Source: Leucobacter sp. cx-328 (GTDB taxonomy: Bacteria; Actinomycetota; Actinomycetes; Actinomycetales; Microbacteriaceae). From it: DNA of 64,000 nucleotides. Where the stretch lies: NCBI RefSeq assembly GCF_014530035.1, contig NZ_JACVMX010000011.1:1-64000 (forward strand), given 5' to 3'. Shown piece after piece: positions 42,851 to 51,416 of the stretch. Position 1 is the first letter of the stretch. Each line of letters starts with the position of its first letter. The notes beneath the pieces are model-generated. The model saw only the letters and a program-made list of their open reading frames with translations, was not told the DNA's origin and did not search any database. Position numbers and translations under genes: made by a program.

Positions 42851-44221
42851 TTACTTCTGGTGAATCGGGGAATGCTTGAGTGGGGTGATTGAGAGCTTGA
42901 GAGCGGAGAATCCGCCAGCGGCCGTCCAGATCGTCCGCTCATCGCGGAGAAGCGTGACGTGATAGCCAGGATCGGTCGCGATGTAGTCGAGCGCAGCAAC
43001 AGCACCGGCGGATCTCGTCAGTGCCTGTGCCTGGCGGAGCAGCACCGGACCGACGTCTTCGCCGCCGGTCGACTGTGCGGTCTCGGGGAGCGGACCGGTT
43101 CCTGGCTCGAATTGCTCGGTTGCGGCGCGCGTAATCACCTCGGTGTCGAAGCGGTACTGGTCGCCCGCGAGCAAGTGATGCCAGCGAACGCCGAGCGCCG
43201 TGGCAGCGGCTGCTTCGCTGCTCCACTCTGCCTCTTCGAGATCAATGATGGAAACGCCGCCCGAGCCGATCACCTCGCCGGTGCGTTCCGTTGGCCAGTA
43301 CAGGAGCGCGGTGTGTTCGTCGACGCCAAACACGAGGCGATTGCCGGTTGCACGGCCGAGACAGACAGCTCGCACTACCCGGTCCCACTCATTGAAGTGT
43401 GAGTCGAGCAGCCCTTCTGCGAAGAATCCAAAGCCACCGGCTACCGAGAAACGAGTCTGTTCGTCGTCCTCGTAGCCGGGGGTTACACCGTCGTGCCACG
43501 CACGTACGCTCGTTCCGCCCGTCACCATGCCGCTCCCCTGCTGGATCGCAAGGCCTGCGCTTGTTCCAGCGATCACGCCGCCGCGGGCGTGCAGGGCTCG
43601 GATCGCGCGCATAACCGCGGTCTCAGTGCGGCCAACACCTGGCGGGGTGCCTTCTGCCGAGCTCCCGGTTGCGGTCTCGCTCGCAGGGTCGCGGAACAGC
43701 GCAAAAATGTAATTCGTCTGGTCGCCACCGCCAAAGAAGAGGCCGTCGAGGCCTGCAACCAGCTCAGCAAGCTGCGCGTCGTCTGCGGCCTCGCGAATGT
43801 AGGGTGCGCCAGGGTACGGCGCGATAGCCGCACGGCCCACAGGAAGCGGGATCGCCTCGAGCTGATGTCTCGCGAATACCTCGCGGTAATACTCGCCGTC
43901 GGCTTCGTCGCTCTCGGTCTCAGGGTTCCCATCGAGTGGCGCAAATGCTGGCTCGGACGCGGTGGTGAAGATACCGATCCGCGGCAGTGTCTTTGCGTCG
44001 GTTGCGTGATTGTGCGCTTGATGTGCTTGATGTGCTTCGCGAGTGAGGGCCGCAAAACGCTCGAGCAGGACTGGGTCTTCGTCGAGGGCGCCACCGATAA
44101 GAAATAGCGGCCCGGGCAATATGAGATCGGCTGCACGCTGATGGTGTGTGTTGAGCAACGCAGTCTCCATATTCTCGACGATGAGGGTGCGGCGAACCGC
44201 AGGTTGAACAAAGTGTTTCAT
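42851..44221 (-). CDS. Cyanophycinase-like peptidase (family S51)
   Basis: A 456-residue Ser hydrolase of the S51 family. FLIGGALDED opens the fold, LFFGGGDQTNYIF and the nucleophile elbow IAGTSAGLAI are the cyanophycinase hallmarks, followed by TGGTSVRAW and GVDEHTALLY. True cyanophycinases cut multi-L-arginyl-poly-L-aspartate into beta-Asp-Arg; other members are dipeptidase E. No signal peptide is seen, so action is probably cytoplasmic. A His/Ala/Gln-rich insert (HQAHQAHNHA) lies near residue 90. First gene of the peptide operon. The start at 44221 lacks a good ribosome site; an ATG at 44170 is an alternative. Confidence 0.85.
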   Translation of the reverse strand: MKHFVQPAVRRTLIVENMETALLNTHHQRAADLILPGPLFLIGGALDEDPVLLERFAALTREAHQAHQAHNHATDAKTLPRIGIFTTASEPAFAPLDGNPETESDEADGEYYREVFARHQLEAIPLPVGRAAIAPYPGAPYIREAADDAQLAELVAGLDGLFFGGGDQTNYIFALFRDPASETATGSSAEGTPPGVGRTETAVMRAIRALHARGGVIAGTSAGLAIQQGSGMVTGGTSVRAWHDGVTPGYEDDEQTRFSVAGGFGFFAEGLLDSHFNEWDRVVRAVCLGRATGNRLVFGVDEHTALLYWPTERTGEVIGSGGVSIIDLEEAEWSSEAAAATALGVRWHHLLAGDQYRFDTEVITRAATEQFEPGTGPLPETAQSTGGEDVGPVLLRQAQALTRSAGAVAALDYIATDPGYHVTLLRDERTIWTAAGGFSALKLSITPLKHSPIHQK

Positions 44222-44245
44222 AACTGCTGGGTTTTTTGCAATCTC

Positions 44246-44259
44246 GAAACAGATATTTC
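44246..44259. promoter_or_regulatory. RpiR operator candidate, copy 1 (GAAAC-N4-RTTTC)
   Basis: GAAACAGATATTTC lies in the divergent promoter region between the cyanophycinase-like gene and the RpiR gene. It matches the pattern of GAAACGGACGTTTC at 45394-45407, upstream of the M20 gene on the other side of the RpiR gene. Confidence 0.5.
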
Positions 44260-44269
44260 AGATTCGCTC

Positions 44270-44297
44270 TCGACAATGCACACTTGCCGGTTGATAC
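44270..44297 (+). promoter_or_regulatory. Candidate promoter of the second RpiR gene
   Basis: TCGACA (44270-44275) and TGATAC (44292-44297) are 16 bases apart, pointing at the RpiR start 78 bases downstream. The operator candidate at 44246-44259 lies just upstream. Confidence 0.35.
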
Positions 44298-44375
44298 ACT
44301 CAGGTTCGACCGCACTGGCCGCGGTTAGCCACTTCGCTCGAGCGCAGTGACCACGCGCTACCGATCGGAGAAGCA

Positions 44376-45269
44376 GTGAATCTCGAATCCGGAGATACCC
44401 GAGCCGAGCAGGTCGAGCGCGAGACTGTTGCGTCACGCATTCGCGAACGCATGGGCGATTACTCTCCCGCAGAACGCAAGGTTGCACGCACATTACTTGC
44501 GGCTTATCCGGTCGCAGGGTTCGAAACAGTCGCTGGACTTGCAGAGCTCGCAGGCGTGAGCGGCGCCACGGTCGTTCGTTTTAGCACCCGCCTCGGCTTC
44601 GGTGGCTTCCCCGATCTTCAGCGCGCACTCCGCGAAGAGCTTGAGCTTCGCAGCGCGTCTCCCGCGGCGCTGTATGCGCGCACCACCGGTGAGCGATCCG
44701 CGCCCCTTGGAGACCTTGCCCAGCTTGGCGAGGGGCCGGCCTCAGACATTCAAGCGACATTTGCTGGGCTCTCACAACACGACTTCGACACAACCATTGA
44801 AGCGCTCGCAAACCCCAAGCGTCGCATTTGGCTCACGGGCGGTCGCTACAGCACCTACCTCGCCGAATACCTCGCTTCGAGCCTGGAGCAACTGCGACCC
44901 GGCGCACGCATGGTTCCCCAGATGGCAAGCGTTCGCGCGGCGACCATGATTGACCTCGACGCAAAAGATGTCATTATCGCGTTCGACTTCCGTCGCTACG
45001 AAGAGCGCACCCGCCAGGTCGTGCAGCACGCAAAGAACCGCAAGGCCACCATCATTCTGATCACCGACGCATGGGTGTCTCCGTGTGCGGGCGATGCCGA
45101 CGCCGTACTCACAAGCCTGTCGGTGGAGCGCGGCGCATTCGACTCCGTGGTCCCTGTCATGGCACTTATCGAGGCCATCTTCACCGCCACCATGGATCGC
45201 ATTGGCCCCGCAGCGCGTGAGCGCATGGAAGCGATCGAGCAGTCAGCGCAGGAGCACCAACTCATCTAG
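44376..45269 (+). CDS. RpiR/MurR family regulator (peptide operon)
   Basis: A 297-residue regulator with an RpiR helix-turn-helix (SPAERKVARTLLAAYPVAGFETVAGLAELAGVSGATVVRFSTRLG, about residues 30-80) and a C-terminal SIS domain (IWLTGGRYSTYLAEYLASSLEQLRPGARMV). It is a paralogue of the regulator at 23715-24569. It is divergent from the cyanophycinase/Dpp operon and followed by the M20 peptidase gene. Matching 14-base palindromes in both flanking promoters make it the likely controller of both. GGAGAA precedes the GTG start. Confidence 0.9.
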   Translation: MNLESGDTRAEQVERETVASRIRERMGDYSPAERKVARTLLAAYPVAGFETVAGLAELAGVSGATVVRFSTRLGFGGFPDLQRALREELELRSASPAALYARTTGERSAPLGDLAQLGEGPASDIQATFAGLSQHDFDTTIEALANPKRRIWLTGGRYSTYLAEYLASSLEQLRPGARMVPQMASVRAATMIDLDAKDVIIAFDFRRYEERTRQVVQHAKNRKATIILITDAWVSPCAGDADAVLTSLSVERGAFDSVVPVMALIEAIFTATMDRIGPAARERMEAIEQSAQEHQLI

Positions 45270-45393
45270 TTCGCGCAACAGCCGGGCGCGCAGCGAGAAG
45301 TGCGCGGCCATTTTGGCCTGCCAGATTTCAATCTCACACACCGCGCAGCACCCATTTCTCCCAGCATTTCACTTGTATTCCTAAAACGTCGTT

Positions 45394-45407
45394 GAAACGG
45401 ACGTTTC
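45394..45407. promoter_or_regulatory. RpiR operator candidate, copy 2
   Basis: GAAACG-GA-CGTTTC has perfect 6-base arms, 86 bases before the M20 start codon. It shares the GAAAC-N4-RTTTC pattern with 44246-44259. Downstream, TGTTGC (45422-45427) and GCAACA (45446-45451) form another inverted repeat. Confidence 0.5.
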
Positions 45408-45492
45408 TTCCATGTAACGTATGTTGCGGAACTGCAATACTCATTGCAACATCGCAACAAACATTGCGACTATGGAATTCGGAGGCTCGTGC

Positions 45493-46653
45493 ATGCCAGC
45501 ACTCGACCTACTGCGCCTCGCTGAAGCGGCGCAGGACACCTACGAGCGCGATCTCGCAGCCCTCGTAGGAATTGATTCAGGTTCGCTCGATGCTGCGGGC
45601 GTGAATCGCGTCGCTGACTGGGTCGCGGATCGCCTCACTCGCTCAGGCTTCACCATTGAACGCCAAATCACCACCGATGGGATCCACGGCGACGTGATCG
45701 TGGCCCGCCGACAGGGCACAGGCTCACGCCGCATCTTGCTATTCGCGCACATGGACACCGTCTTCGAGCAGGGCGACGCAGCGTTGCGACCGTTCTCGAT
45801 CGACGAGCGCGGTCACGGTCGCGGGCCCGGTGTCACCGACGACAAGGCCGGTGTTGTTGCTGGCATTCACGCCGCAGAGCACCTCATCGCGCTCGGCGAA
45901 GAGAACTACGGCGAGCTGGTGCTCGCATTCACCCCCGACGAGGAGATCGGCTCCCCCGTTGGTGCGCCTGCGCTTGCCGCACTCGCTGCGAATGCTGACG
46001 CTGGCTTTAGCTTGGAGTGCGCCCGCGAGAACGGGGATCTGGTCATTGCACGCAAGGGTGCGGTTGACCTCGACATCGAGGTGCACGGCGTCGCTGCTCA
46101 CTCTGGCATTGAGCCCGAGCGCGGCGCGCACGCTGCTCTCGAGGCCGCTCACCTGACGATTTTCCTGCAGCAGCTCGCTGACCCCAGCCGCAAGCTCACG
46201 GTCAACGTCGGCATTCTGCAGTCAGGTGATCGCACGAACATCGTGCCCAATCACGCGCTCCTCAAGGTGGAGATGCGCGCGGCCCAGCGCGAGGTGCTCG
46301 ATGAGACGCTCGCAAAGCTCCGCGCCCGCGCCGCAGCACCCGTGGTGGATCGCACCACCATCAGCGTGCACGAACTCGACTTCTGCCCGCCGCTCGAGGA
46401 GACTTCCGCAAGCATGGCGCTCGGTGAAACAGCGGTGGCGATTGCCGCTGAGCTCGGGTTCACACCCGGCCTCGCACGCACTGGTGGAGTGTCCGATGGC
46501 AACCGCGTCTCAGCGCTCGGTGTGCCGACGCTCGACGGCCTCGGCCCGGTCGGTGGTGGCGATCACAGCCCTACCGAGTGGCTCGAGCTGGCATCTGTGC
46601 CCGGCCGCGTCGCACTGCTCGCGGAACTCATCGACCGCACCGCTCGGGCGTAA
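45493..46653 (+). CDS. M20 family metallopeptidase (carboxypeptidase G2/ArgE-DapE type)
   Basis: A 386-residue di-zinc peptidase: FAHMDTVFEQG (metal His/Asp), GPGVTDDKAG (bridging Asp), TPDEEIGS (catalytic Glu) and GGVSDGNRVSALGVPTLDGLGPVGGGDHSPTEW (last metal His). Relatives remove C-terminal glutamate or deacylate amino acids. GGAGG lies 7 bases before the ATG at 45493; the upstream open frame covers only repeats. With the RpiR operator in front it probably belongs to the peptide regulon and may split dipeptides delivered by the ABC transporter. Confidence 0.9.
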   Translation: MPALDLLRLAEAAQDTYERDLAALVGIDSGSLDAAGVNRVADWVADRLTRSGFTIERQITTDGIHGDVIVARRQGTGSRRILLFAHMDTVFEQGDAALRPFSIDERGHGRGPGVTDDKAGVVAGIHAAEHLIALGEENYGELVLAFTPDEEIGSPVGAPALAALAANADAGFSLECARENGDLVIARKGAVDLDIEVHGVAAHSGIEPERGAHAALEAAHLTIFLQQLADPSRKLTVNVGILQSGDRTNIVPNHALLKVEMRAAQREVLDETLAKLRARAAAPVVDRTTISVHELDFCPPLEETSASMALGETAVAIAAELGFTPGLARTGGVSDGNRVSALGVPTLDGLGPVGGGDHSPTEWLELASVPGRVALLAELIDRTARA

Positions 46654-46697
46654 CTGCTTCTGACAAGGCTGCCCGCGCAGCGCGTCCTCACCCGCGC

Positions 46698-46840
46698 CTC
46701 AACCCCGCGAAACTTGTAGTTTCTGCCGAGATCGACCCTTTCATACGTATGAAACGGGCGATCTCGAGAGAAACGGTCGGTTTCGCGGGGTTGAGTATCG
46801 CGGGGTTGAGTTTCGCAGGGTTGAGTATCGCGGGGTTAGC
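46698..46840. repeat. Intergenic palindromic repeat, copy 2, with 15-base tandem repeats
   Basis: Outer arms CTCAACCCCGCGAAA (46698-46712) and TTTCGCGGGGTTGAG (46781-46795) are perfect complements. They enclose a 40-base palindrome (46727-46766, 18 of 20 positions) of the same type as at 32194-32233. The right arm is repeated in tandem four times (46781-46840) as T(T/A)TCGC(G/A)GGGTTGAG units, the last degenerate. The element lies between two convergent genes. Confidence 0.75.
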
Positions 46841-46902
46841 GGCAGAGATGAGGCGTGCTGCGCACCTGGCGCTATGCACCCCGCTGATGGCCGCTCCTAG
46901 CC

Positions 46903-48417
46903 TCAGTGTGAGCCGACGGCCTCGGTACCCTTCGGCGTGAGAATAAACACGGTAATCGCGACAACAGTCATGAGAACGCCGCCAACGAGACCCGCGAGCT
47001 GGAGCGATTCAACGAACGCTGCAGCCGCGTGTTCCGCGAGCCCGGGGTTTCCGGTCTCCTCAGCGATCGCTACGGCCGCTCCAAGGGAGTTCTCAGCCTC
47101 CACCGCGAGTTCTGCGGGGACGCCCGTGATTGCGCCATTGCCGATCATGGTCGCGCGGTAGAGCAACGCCGAGATACTGCCAAGAATTGCAATACCGAGG
47201 GTCGCGCCAAGCTCGTAGGAGGTTTCTTCCAGCGCGCCAGCGTTGCCGGCTTTTTCTTCTGGCGATCCGCTCATGATCAGCACCGAGGCAATCGACAGCG
47301 CACCCATACCAACGCCGACGAGCGCGATGCATGCCATCACCATCGTGAGGGTGAGATTATCGGGGCGGATCGCCAGCATAAACATACCCAGCGCCGCAAA
47401 GCCGAGCCCGCCAGCGAGCACGGTACGGGTACCGATCAGGCGTGCGAGCGGGGGCGCCGCGAGCGATGCGAGCGCCGCGGTGATCGCACCCGGAACCATG
47501 CGCAGGCCAGCCTCGATCGGGCTTGCACCGTCGACGAGCTGCATCCACTGTGCAATGAGCAGCGAGGATGCTCCCATCGCGAAGGTCGAACCGAACGCCG
47601 CGATGATACCGGCCGTGAACGTGCGGCTCTCAAACAGTCGCAGGTCGAGCAGCGGCGCATCGCTCTTCATGCTGCGGCGCGCGAACCAGAAGAGTGCCGC
47701 AGCGGCACCGAGCAGCGCTGCCCACGCAAGCGGCACGGCAAAGCTTGCCTGCGCGGTGAAGTCCTTGATGCTCCAGACAAGGAGCACCATGCCGACGAAC
47801 GAGAGGAGTGCGGCGAACGCATCCCAGCGGCCTGGGTTCGACACCTTCGACTCTGGCAGCAGAATGATGCCAGCGATTACCGCGACCACCATAAGCGGCG
47901 CATTCACGAGGAATGCCGCGTGCCACGAGAAGTGCTCAAGCAGCAGGCCACCAACGAGCGGGCCAATCGCGCCGCCAAGACCCGACACCGCTGCCCAGAC
48001 GCTGAGCGCGGTCGCGCGCTCCTTCGAGTCGGTGAAAATCACACGAATGAGCGAAAGCGTTGTCGGCATGATCATGGCGCCGCCAACGCCAAGCAGGGCG
48101 CGGATCGCAATGACATGGTTTGCCGTATCGGCAAAGAGCACGAGCACAGACGCCACCGCGAAAATCGCGTAGCCCAGCATGAGCATGCGCTTGCGACCCC
48201 AGCGATCACCAATCGCTGCCATCGACACCAGCAATCCGGCGAGGACAAGCGAGTAAATGTCGATGATCCACAACTGCTGTGTCGCGGTCGGGTGTAGTTC
48301 GCCAGCCAATTCTGGCATGGCAATGTTCAGGATCGTCATATCCATAATGACGACGAAGAGGCTCGCGCTAAGTACGACCAGCGCGCCCCAGCGGCGTGCG
48401 CGCGTGAGCTGAGTCAC
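46903..48417 (-). CDS. MFS drug efflux transporter (DHA2, 14 helices)
   Basis: A 504-residue membrane pump of the EmrB/QacA type. LFVVIMDMTILNIAMPELAGEL is the DHA2 helix 1, WIIDIYSLVLAGLLVSMAAIGDRWGRKRML the helix 2-3 motif A, and FGAIGPLVGG-like motif C appears as GLGGAIGPLVGGLLLEHFSWHAAF. It exports hydrophobic or cationic drugs in exchange for protons. I take the GTG at 48417, 6 bases after AAAGGA. It follows a TetR gene by 70 bases on the same strand, which is the usual repressor-pump arrangement. Confidence 0.9.
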   Translation of the reverse strand: MTQLTRARRWGALVVLSASLFVVIMDMTILNIAMPELAGELHPTATQQLWIIDIYSLVLAGLLVSMAAIGDRWGRKRMLMLGYAIFAVASVLVLFADTANHVIAIRALLGVGGAMIMPTTLSLIRVIFTDSKERATALSVWAAVSGLGGAIGPLVGGLLLEHFSWHAAFLVNAPLMVVAVIAGIILLPESKVSNPGRWDAFAALLSFVGMVLLVWSIKDFTAQASFAVPLAWAALLGAAAALFWFARRSMKSDAPLLDLRLFESRTFTAGIIAAFGSTFAMGASSLLIAQWMQLVDGASPIEAGLRMVPGAITAALASLAAPPLARLIGTRTVLAGGLGFAALGMFMLAIRPDNLTLTMVMACIALVGVGMGALSIASVLIMSGSPEEKAGNAGALEETSYELGATLGIAILGSISALLYRATMIGNGAITGVPAELAVEAENSLGAAVAIAEETGNPGLAEHAAAAFVESLQLAGLVGGVLMTVVAITVFILTPKGTEAVGSH

Positions 48418-48487
48418 AGTAAATCCTTTGAGATATGTCAAGCATTGGGAATGCAGAAAATGCGTTTGTGTTGCGGGTCGGCTGCCG

Positions 48488-49126
48488 CTATCGGATTGCC
48501 AACGCCGACGCACTTGCCGCGGCTGACGGGTCGACGGCGGCGATATCCGGGAGATCGCCGAGGGCGCGGATCACCGCAGCCATTTCTGCCTCAACAGGCA
48601 TTTCATCGTGCAACGCGACGTGCACCATGAGTCCGTTGAAATATTGTTCTAGCGCGGCCGCAGCTGGCGTGCTCACATACTGCTGCAGGATCGCATTGAA
48701 TCGTGCTGACCAGGCCAGCTCAAGCGCACAGGTTTTGGGGTCAGTCGTCGAGGTAGTGACCAACGCAATGCTCGAACGCACCACATGTTTGTCTGCAAGA
48801 AACTCGACCATAATCTGCGTGCATCCCGCGATAAAGTTCGGAGCAGCCGCTATTGTGCGCTCAATACCGCTGAGCTCGTCGGTGAGTTCAACGGCAAGTC
48901 GCTGGAGAGCAGCATCGCGAAGTTCTTCGATCGAGGCGAACAAGCGGGTCATTGAACCGAGCGATTCACCAGCACGGGCGGCGACGGCGCGGTGCGTGAG
49001 TGATGCCGATCCACTCTCAATGGTCATGTCGGCTGCCGCTTGCAGGATCGCCTGGCGACGCGCTTCTGGATCGCGCTTGCGCGGCTTTGGCTCCACCACG
49101 TCGCCCCCTCTTGCAGGTCTACTCAT
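48488..49126 (-). CDS. TetR family repressor
   Basis: A 212-residue repressor. The N-terminal helix-turn-helix is RRQAILQAAADMTIESGSASLTHRAVAARAGESLGSMTRLFAS (about residues 23-65); the rest is the alpha-helical ligand domain. The first gene of the efflux operon, it should repress itself and the MFS pump. The ATG at 49126 is 6 bases after TAAGGT (49133-49138), and a 26-base palindrome at 49141-49166 covers the promoter spacer, so repression with a leaderless transcript is likely. Confidence 0.9.
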   Translation of the reverse strand: MSRPARGGDVVEPKPRKRDPEARRQAILQAAADMTIESGSASLTHRAVAARAGESLGSMTRLFASIEELRDAALQRLAVELTDELSGIERTIAAAPNFIAGCTQIMVEFLADKHVVRSSIALVTTSTTDPKTCALELAWSARFNAILQQYVSTPAAAALEQYFNGLMVHVALHDEMPVEAEMAAVIRALGDLPDIAAVDPSAAASASALAIR

Positions 49127-49140
49127 CTGCAGACCTTACG

Positions 49141-49166
49141 GTACAAATGTAACGGTACATTTGTAC
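49141..49166. promoter_or_regulatory. TetR operator
   Basis: GTACAAATGT (49141-49150) and ACATTTGTAC (49157-49166) are perfect 10-base arms with a 6-base spacer, immediately upstream of the -10 box of the TetR gene. Position and symmetry fit an autoregulatory operator. Confidence 0.7.
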
Positions 49167-49226
49167 CACAGGAGAAGGGTGCGGCGCCAGCTTGCCGAGA
49201 GGAAAAAGATTCAGCCCAAGAAATGA

Positions 49227-49262
49227 CAAAGTGCGGGTGACCAAAAGGCCACCCGCACTTTG
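49227..49262. terminator. Cold-shock gene terminator
   Basis: CAAAGTGCGGGTG (49227-49239) and CACCCGCACTTTG (49250-49262) form a perfect 13 bp stem, 10-base loop, 10 bases after the csp stop codon on the minus strand. It may also stop rightward transcription. Confidence 0.75.
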
Positions 49263-49272
49263 CGGTGAATCT

Positions 49273-49476
49273 TTAGAGGGGGCTGATCGATGCAGCCTGG
49301 GGACCCTTGGGGCCCTCTTCGATCTCGAATTCAACCTTCTGGTTCTCTTCGAGGTTACGGTGACCGAAGCCGATGATTGCGCTGTAGTGAGCGAAAACGT
49401 CACGCGATCCGTCGTCGGGAGCAATGAAGCCGAAGCCCTTTTCCGAGTTGAACCACTTCACGGTGCCAGTAGCCAT
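49273..49476 (-). CDS. cspA: Cold-shock protein (CspA family)
   Basis: A 67-residue single cold-shock domain that binds single-stranded RNA and DNA and melts RNA structure. RNP-1 appears as KGFGFI, RNP-2 as VFAHYSAI, and the start [21 protein letters not shown] is canonical. AAGGAAAT precedes the ATG at 49476. The 100 bases upstream probably form the long structured leader usual for csp mRNAs. Confidence 0.96.
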   Translation of the reverse strand: MATGTVKWFNSEKGFGFIAPDDGSRDVFAHYSAIIGFGHRNLEENQKVEFEIEEGPKGPQAASISPL

Positions 49477-49859
49477 GTTATTTCCTTCATTTTGGGTCGG
49501 TTTACGACCGGGGGTACCGCAGCGACGGCGTCGCCCCGGAGATTGTGGGCGCAGCTCGGCGCAGCGATGCCGCATTCAGGGAAACAACTAACTGCACTGT
49601 TAGATCACCCGTGACGCGAAAGAAGCTGAGGCTGTAAGCCTGGCGAGGTACTGCAAAAAGAACTAAAGCCGATCAAGTTGGGTCGCAGAGCGACCGATGA
49701 AACAAAAGAGTGCGCAGGCATCTATGACTACGCTCTCACGCGCATGACATATGAGCCGGACGCTGCTTTCAACAGTACATGGGATATCCCGTCAACGCAC
49801 TGAATTTTTTGAGTGGCGGCCGATGTAGGCCTGATAGGGCAGAAATACCTCACCATGTT
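49477..49859. other. Cold-shock leader region and non-coding stretch
   Basis: The left part is the probable 5' leader and promoter of the leftward cspA gene. From about 49620 to 49859 I see no gene; open frames there are short and composition is lower in GC than the neighbours. It might be decayed sequence. Confidence 0.4.
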
Positions 49860-51215
49860 CTACCGGTCCAGGATGCCCGTCACGAGAGCCGCAATCTCAC
49901 TTCGTTCGCTCCGCGTCAGTGTGACGTGCCCGAACAAACGGTGACCTTTGAGCTGTTCAATTACCGCCGCAACACCGTCGTGTCGGCCGACCCGGAGGTT
50001 GTCACGCTGCGCAACATCGTGCGTCAACACCACTCGCGACCCGAGACCAATGCGGCTCAGCATCGTGAACAAGACATTGCGTTCGAGGGATTGCGCTTCA
50101 TCGACGATCACAAATGCGTCGTGCAACGATCGCCCACGAATGTGCGTCAGCGGCAACACTTCGATAAGCCCACGCGCTTCAACTTCTGCAAGCACGTTTG
50201 GCGAGACAATCGCGCCAAGTGTGTCAAACACAGCTTCAGCCCACGGACCCATCTTTTCGTGCTGGTCCCCTGGCAGGTATCCAAGCTCCTGCCCGCCCAC
50301 CGCATACAGGGGCCGGAAGACCATAATCTTCCGGTGTTCCTGTCGCTCGAGCACAGCTTCGAGACCTGCCGCAAGCGCGAGGGCTGACTTTCCCGTACCC
50401 GCGCTGCCACCGAGCGAGACGATCCCCACAGCGGGATCGAGGAGCAAGTCAATGGCGAGCCTCTGCTCAGCACTACGCCCGGTCACCCCAAACACCTCAC
50501 GGTCGCCCCGCACGAGCCGCAGTGATGCTGAACCAGTCGTTCGCGCGAGCGCGGATCCTCCCACTGAAGACACGATGACACCGGTCCCAAGTGGCACGTC
50601 TGCTACCTCAGCTACCCCGTCAAGCTGACCCTCAGCCCATAGATCGGCGAGCGCTTGCTCAGCGACATCAACCGTGACGACGCCGGTGTAGGAATCATCA
50701 GTGGCAAGCTCCGCGCGGTATTCCTCAGCACCAAGCCCGAGGGCAGCCGCTTTGACTCGCATTGGCAGATCCTTGGAGACAATCGTCACGTTCGGCATTT
50801 CGCTCGCGAGGTTGAGCGCGACCGCGAGGATCCGCGAATCATTGTCTCCGAGCCGCATCCCGCTCGGAAGCGCCGTCTCGTTCGAGTGGTTTAACTCGAC
50901 GTAGACCGTGCCACCCTGTTCCCCCACTGGCACCGGAAAATCAAGACGCACGTGCTGGGCGCGCAACCCGTCGAGCAATCGGAGCGCCGTTCGCGCGAAG
51001 TACCCGAGCTCGGGATCGTGCCGCTTCTTTTCCAGCTCAGAGATCACCACGACCGGGATCACTACGGCGTGCTCGGCAAACCTGAACATGGCGCGCGGAT
51101 CACTCAGCAGCACCGACGTATCAAGCACGTAGGTGCGCTCATCCTGTGGCAGCACCTCGGGCGAGACTGTGCCGGCAAAGTGTGCGGTGCGGTGGGTGCG
51201 TGGGAAATCGGTCAC
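49860..51215 (-). CDS. PhoH family protein with PIN domain (PhoH2)
   Basis: A 451-residue fusion of an N-terminal PIN RNase domain ([39 protein letters not shown], and [11 protein letters not shown], about residues 28-190) with a C-terminal PhoH ATPase (Walker [16 protein letters not shown] near 272, Walker [14 protein letters not shown] near 370). PhoH2 proteins are RNA helicase/RNase enzymes, often paired with an antitoxin-like PhoAT; no such gene is visible here. The GTG start follows AAGGAG. Confidence 0.93.
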   Translation of the reverse strand: MTDFPRTHRTAHFAGTVSPEVLPQDERTYVLDTSVLLSDPRAMFRFAEHAVVIPVVVISELEKKRHDPELGYFARTALRLLDGLRAQHVRLDFPVPVGEQGGTVYVELNHSNETALPSGMRLGDNDSRILAVALNLASEMPNVTIVSKDLPMRVKAAALGLGAEEYRAELATDDSYTGVVTVDVAEQALADLWAEGQLDGVAEVADVPLGTGVIVSSVGGSALARTTGSASLRLVRGDREVFGVTGRSAEQRLAIDLLLDPAVGIVSLGGSAGTGKSALALAAGLEAVLERQEHRKIMVFRPLYAVGGQELGYLPGDQHEKMGPWAEAVFDTLGAIVSPNVLAEVEARGLIEVLPLTHIRGRSLHDAFVIVDEAQSLERNVLFTMLSRIGLGSRVVLTHDVAQRDNLRVGRHDGVAAVIEQLKGHRLFGHVTLTRSERSEIAALVTGILDR

Positions 51216-51380
51216 GGGGACTCCTTCGAGACGGTTACTTCTCGCAGGGCGGCTATCCCTTTCTCACTGCGGTGAAAGTTCACCGCCCCGACCAGGCACG
51301 TTGCCCGATACCGCCAACGGTACGAGCCGAAAGCAGCCCGCAACACCACCGGCCGGTGAACGGTCGGTGAAGTCTCGACA

Positions 51381-51409
51381 CTCACATCCTCAGCACGACC
51401 GGGTACGCT
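51381..51409 (+). promoter_or_regulatory. trmL promoter, leaderless
   Basis: CTCACA (51381-51386) and TACGCT (51404-51409) are 17 bases apart; the GTG start codon follows 7 bases after the -10 box and there is no ribosome site. Confidence 0.5.
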
Positions 51410-51416
51410 TTTACAG

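Noticed and set aside
46781-46840. CRISPR array
   Set aside because: The 15-base units are directly adjacent without spacers and belong to the palindromic repeat; no cas genes are near.
49779-50387. 202-codon rightward frame opposite the PhoH gene end
   Set aside because: Most of it is antisense to the PhoH ATPase domain and its composition is that of a shadow frame.
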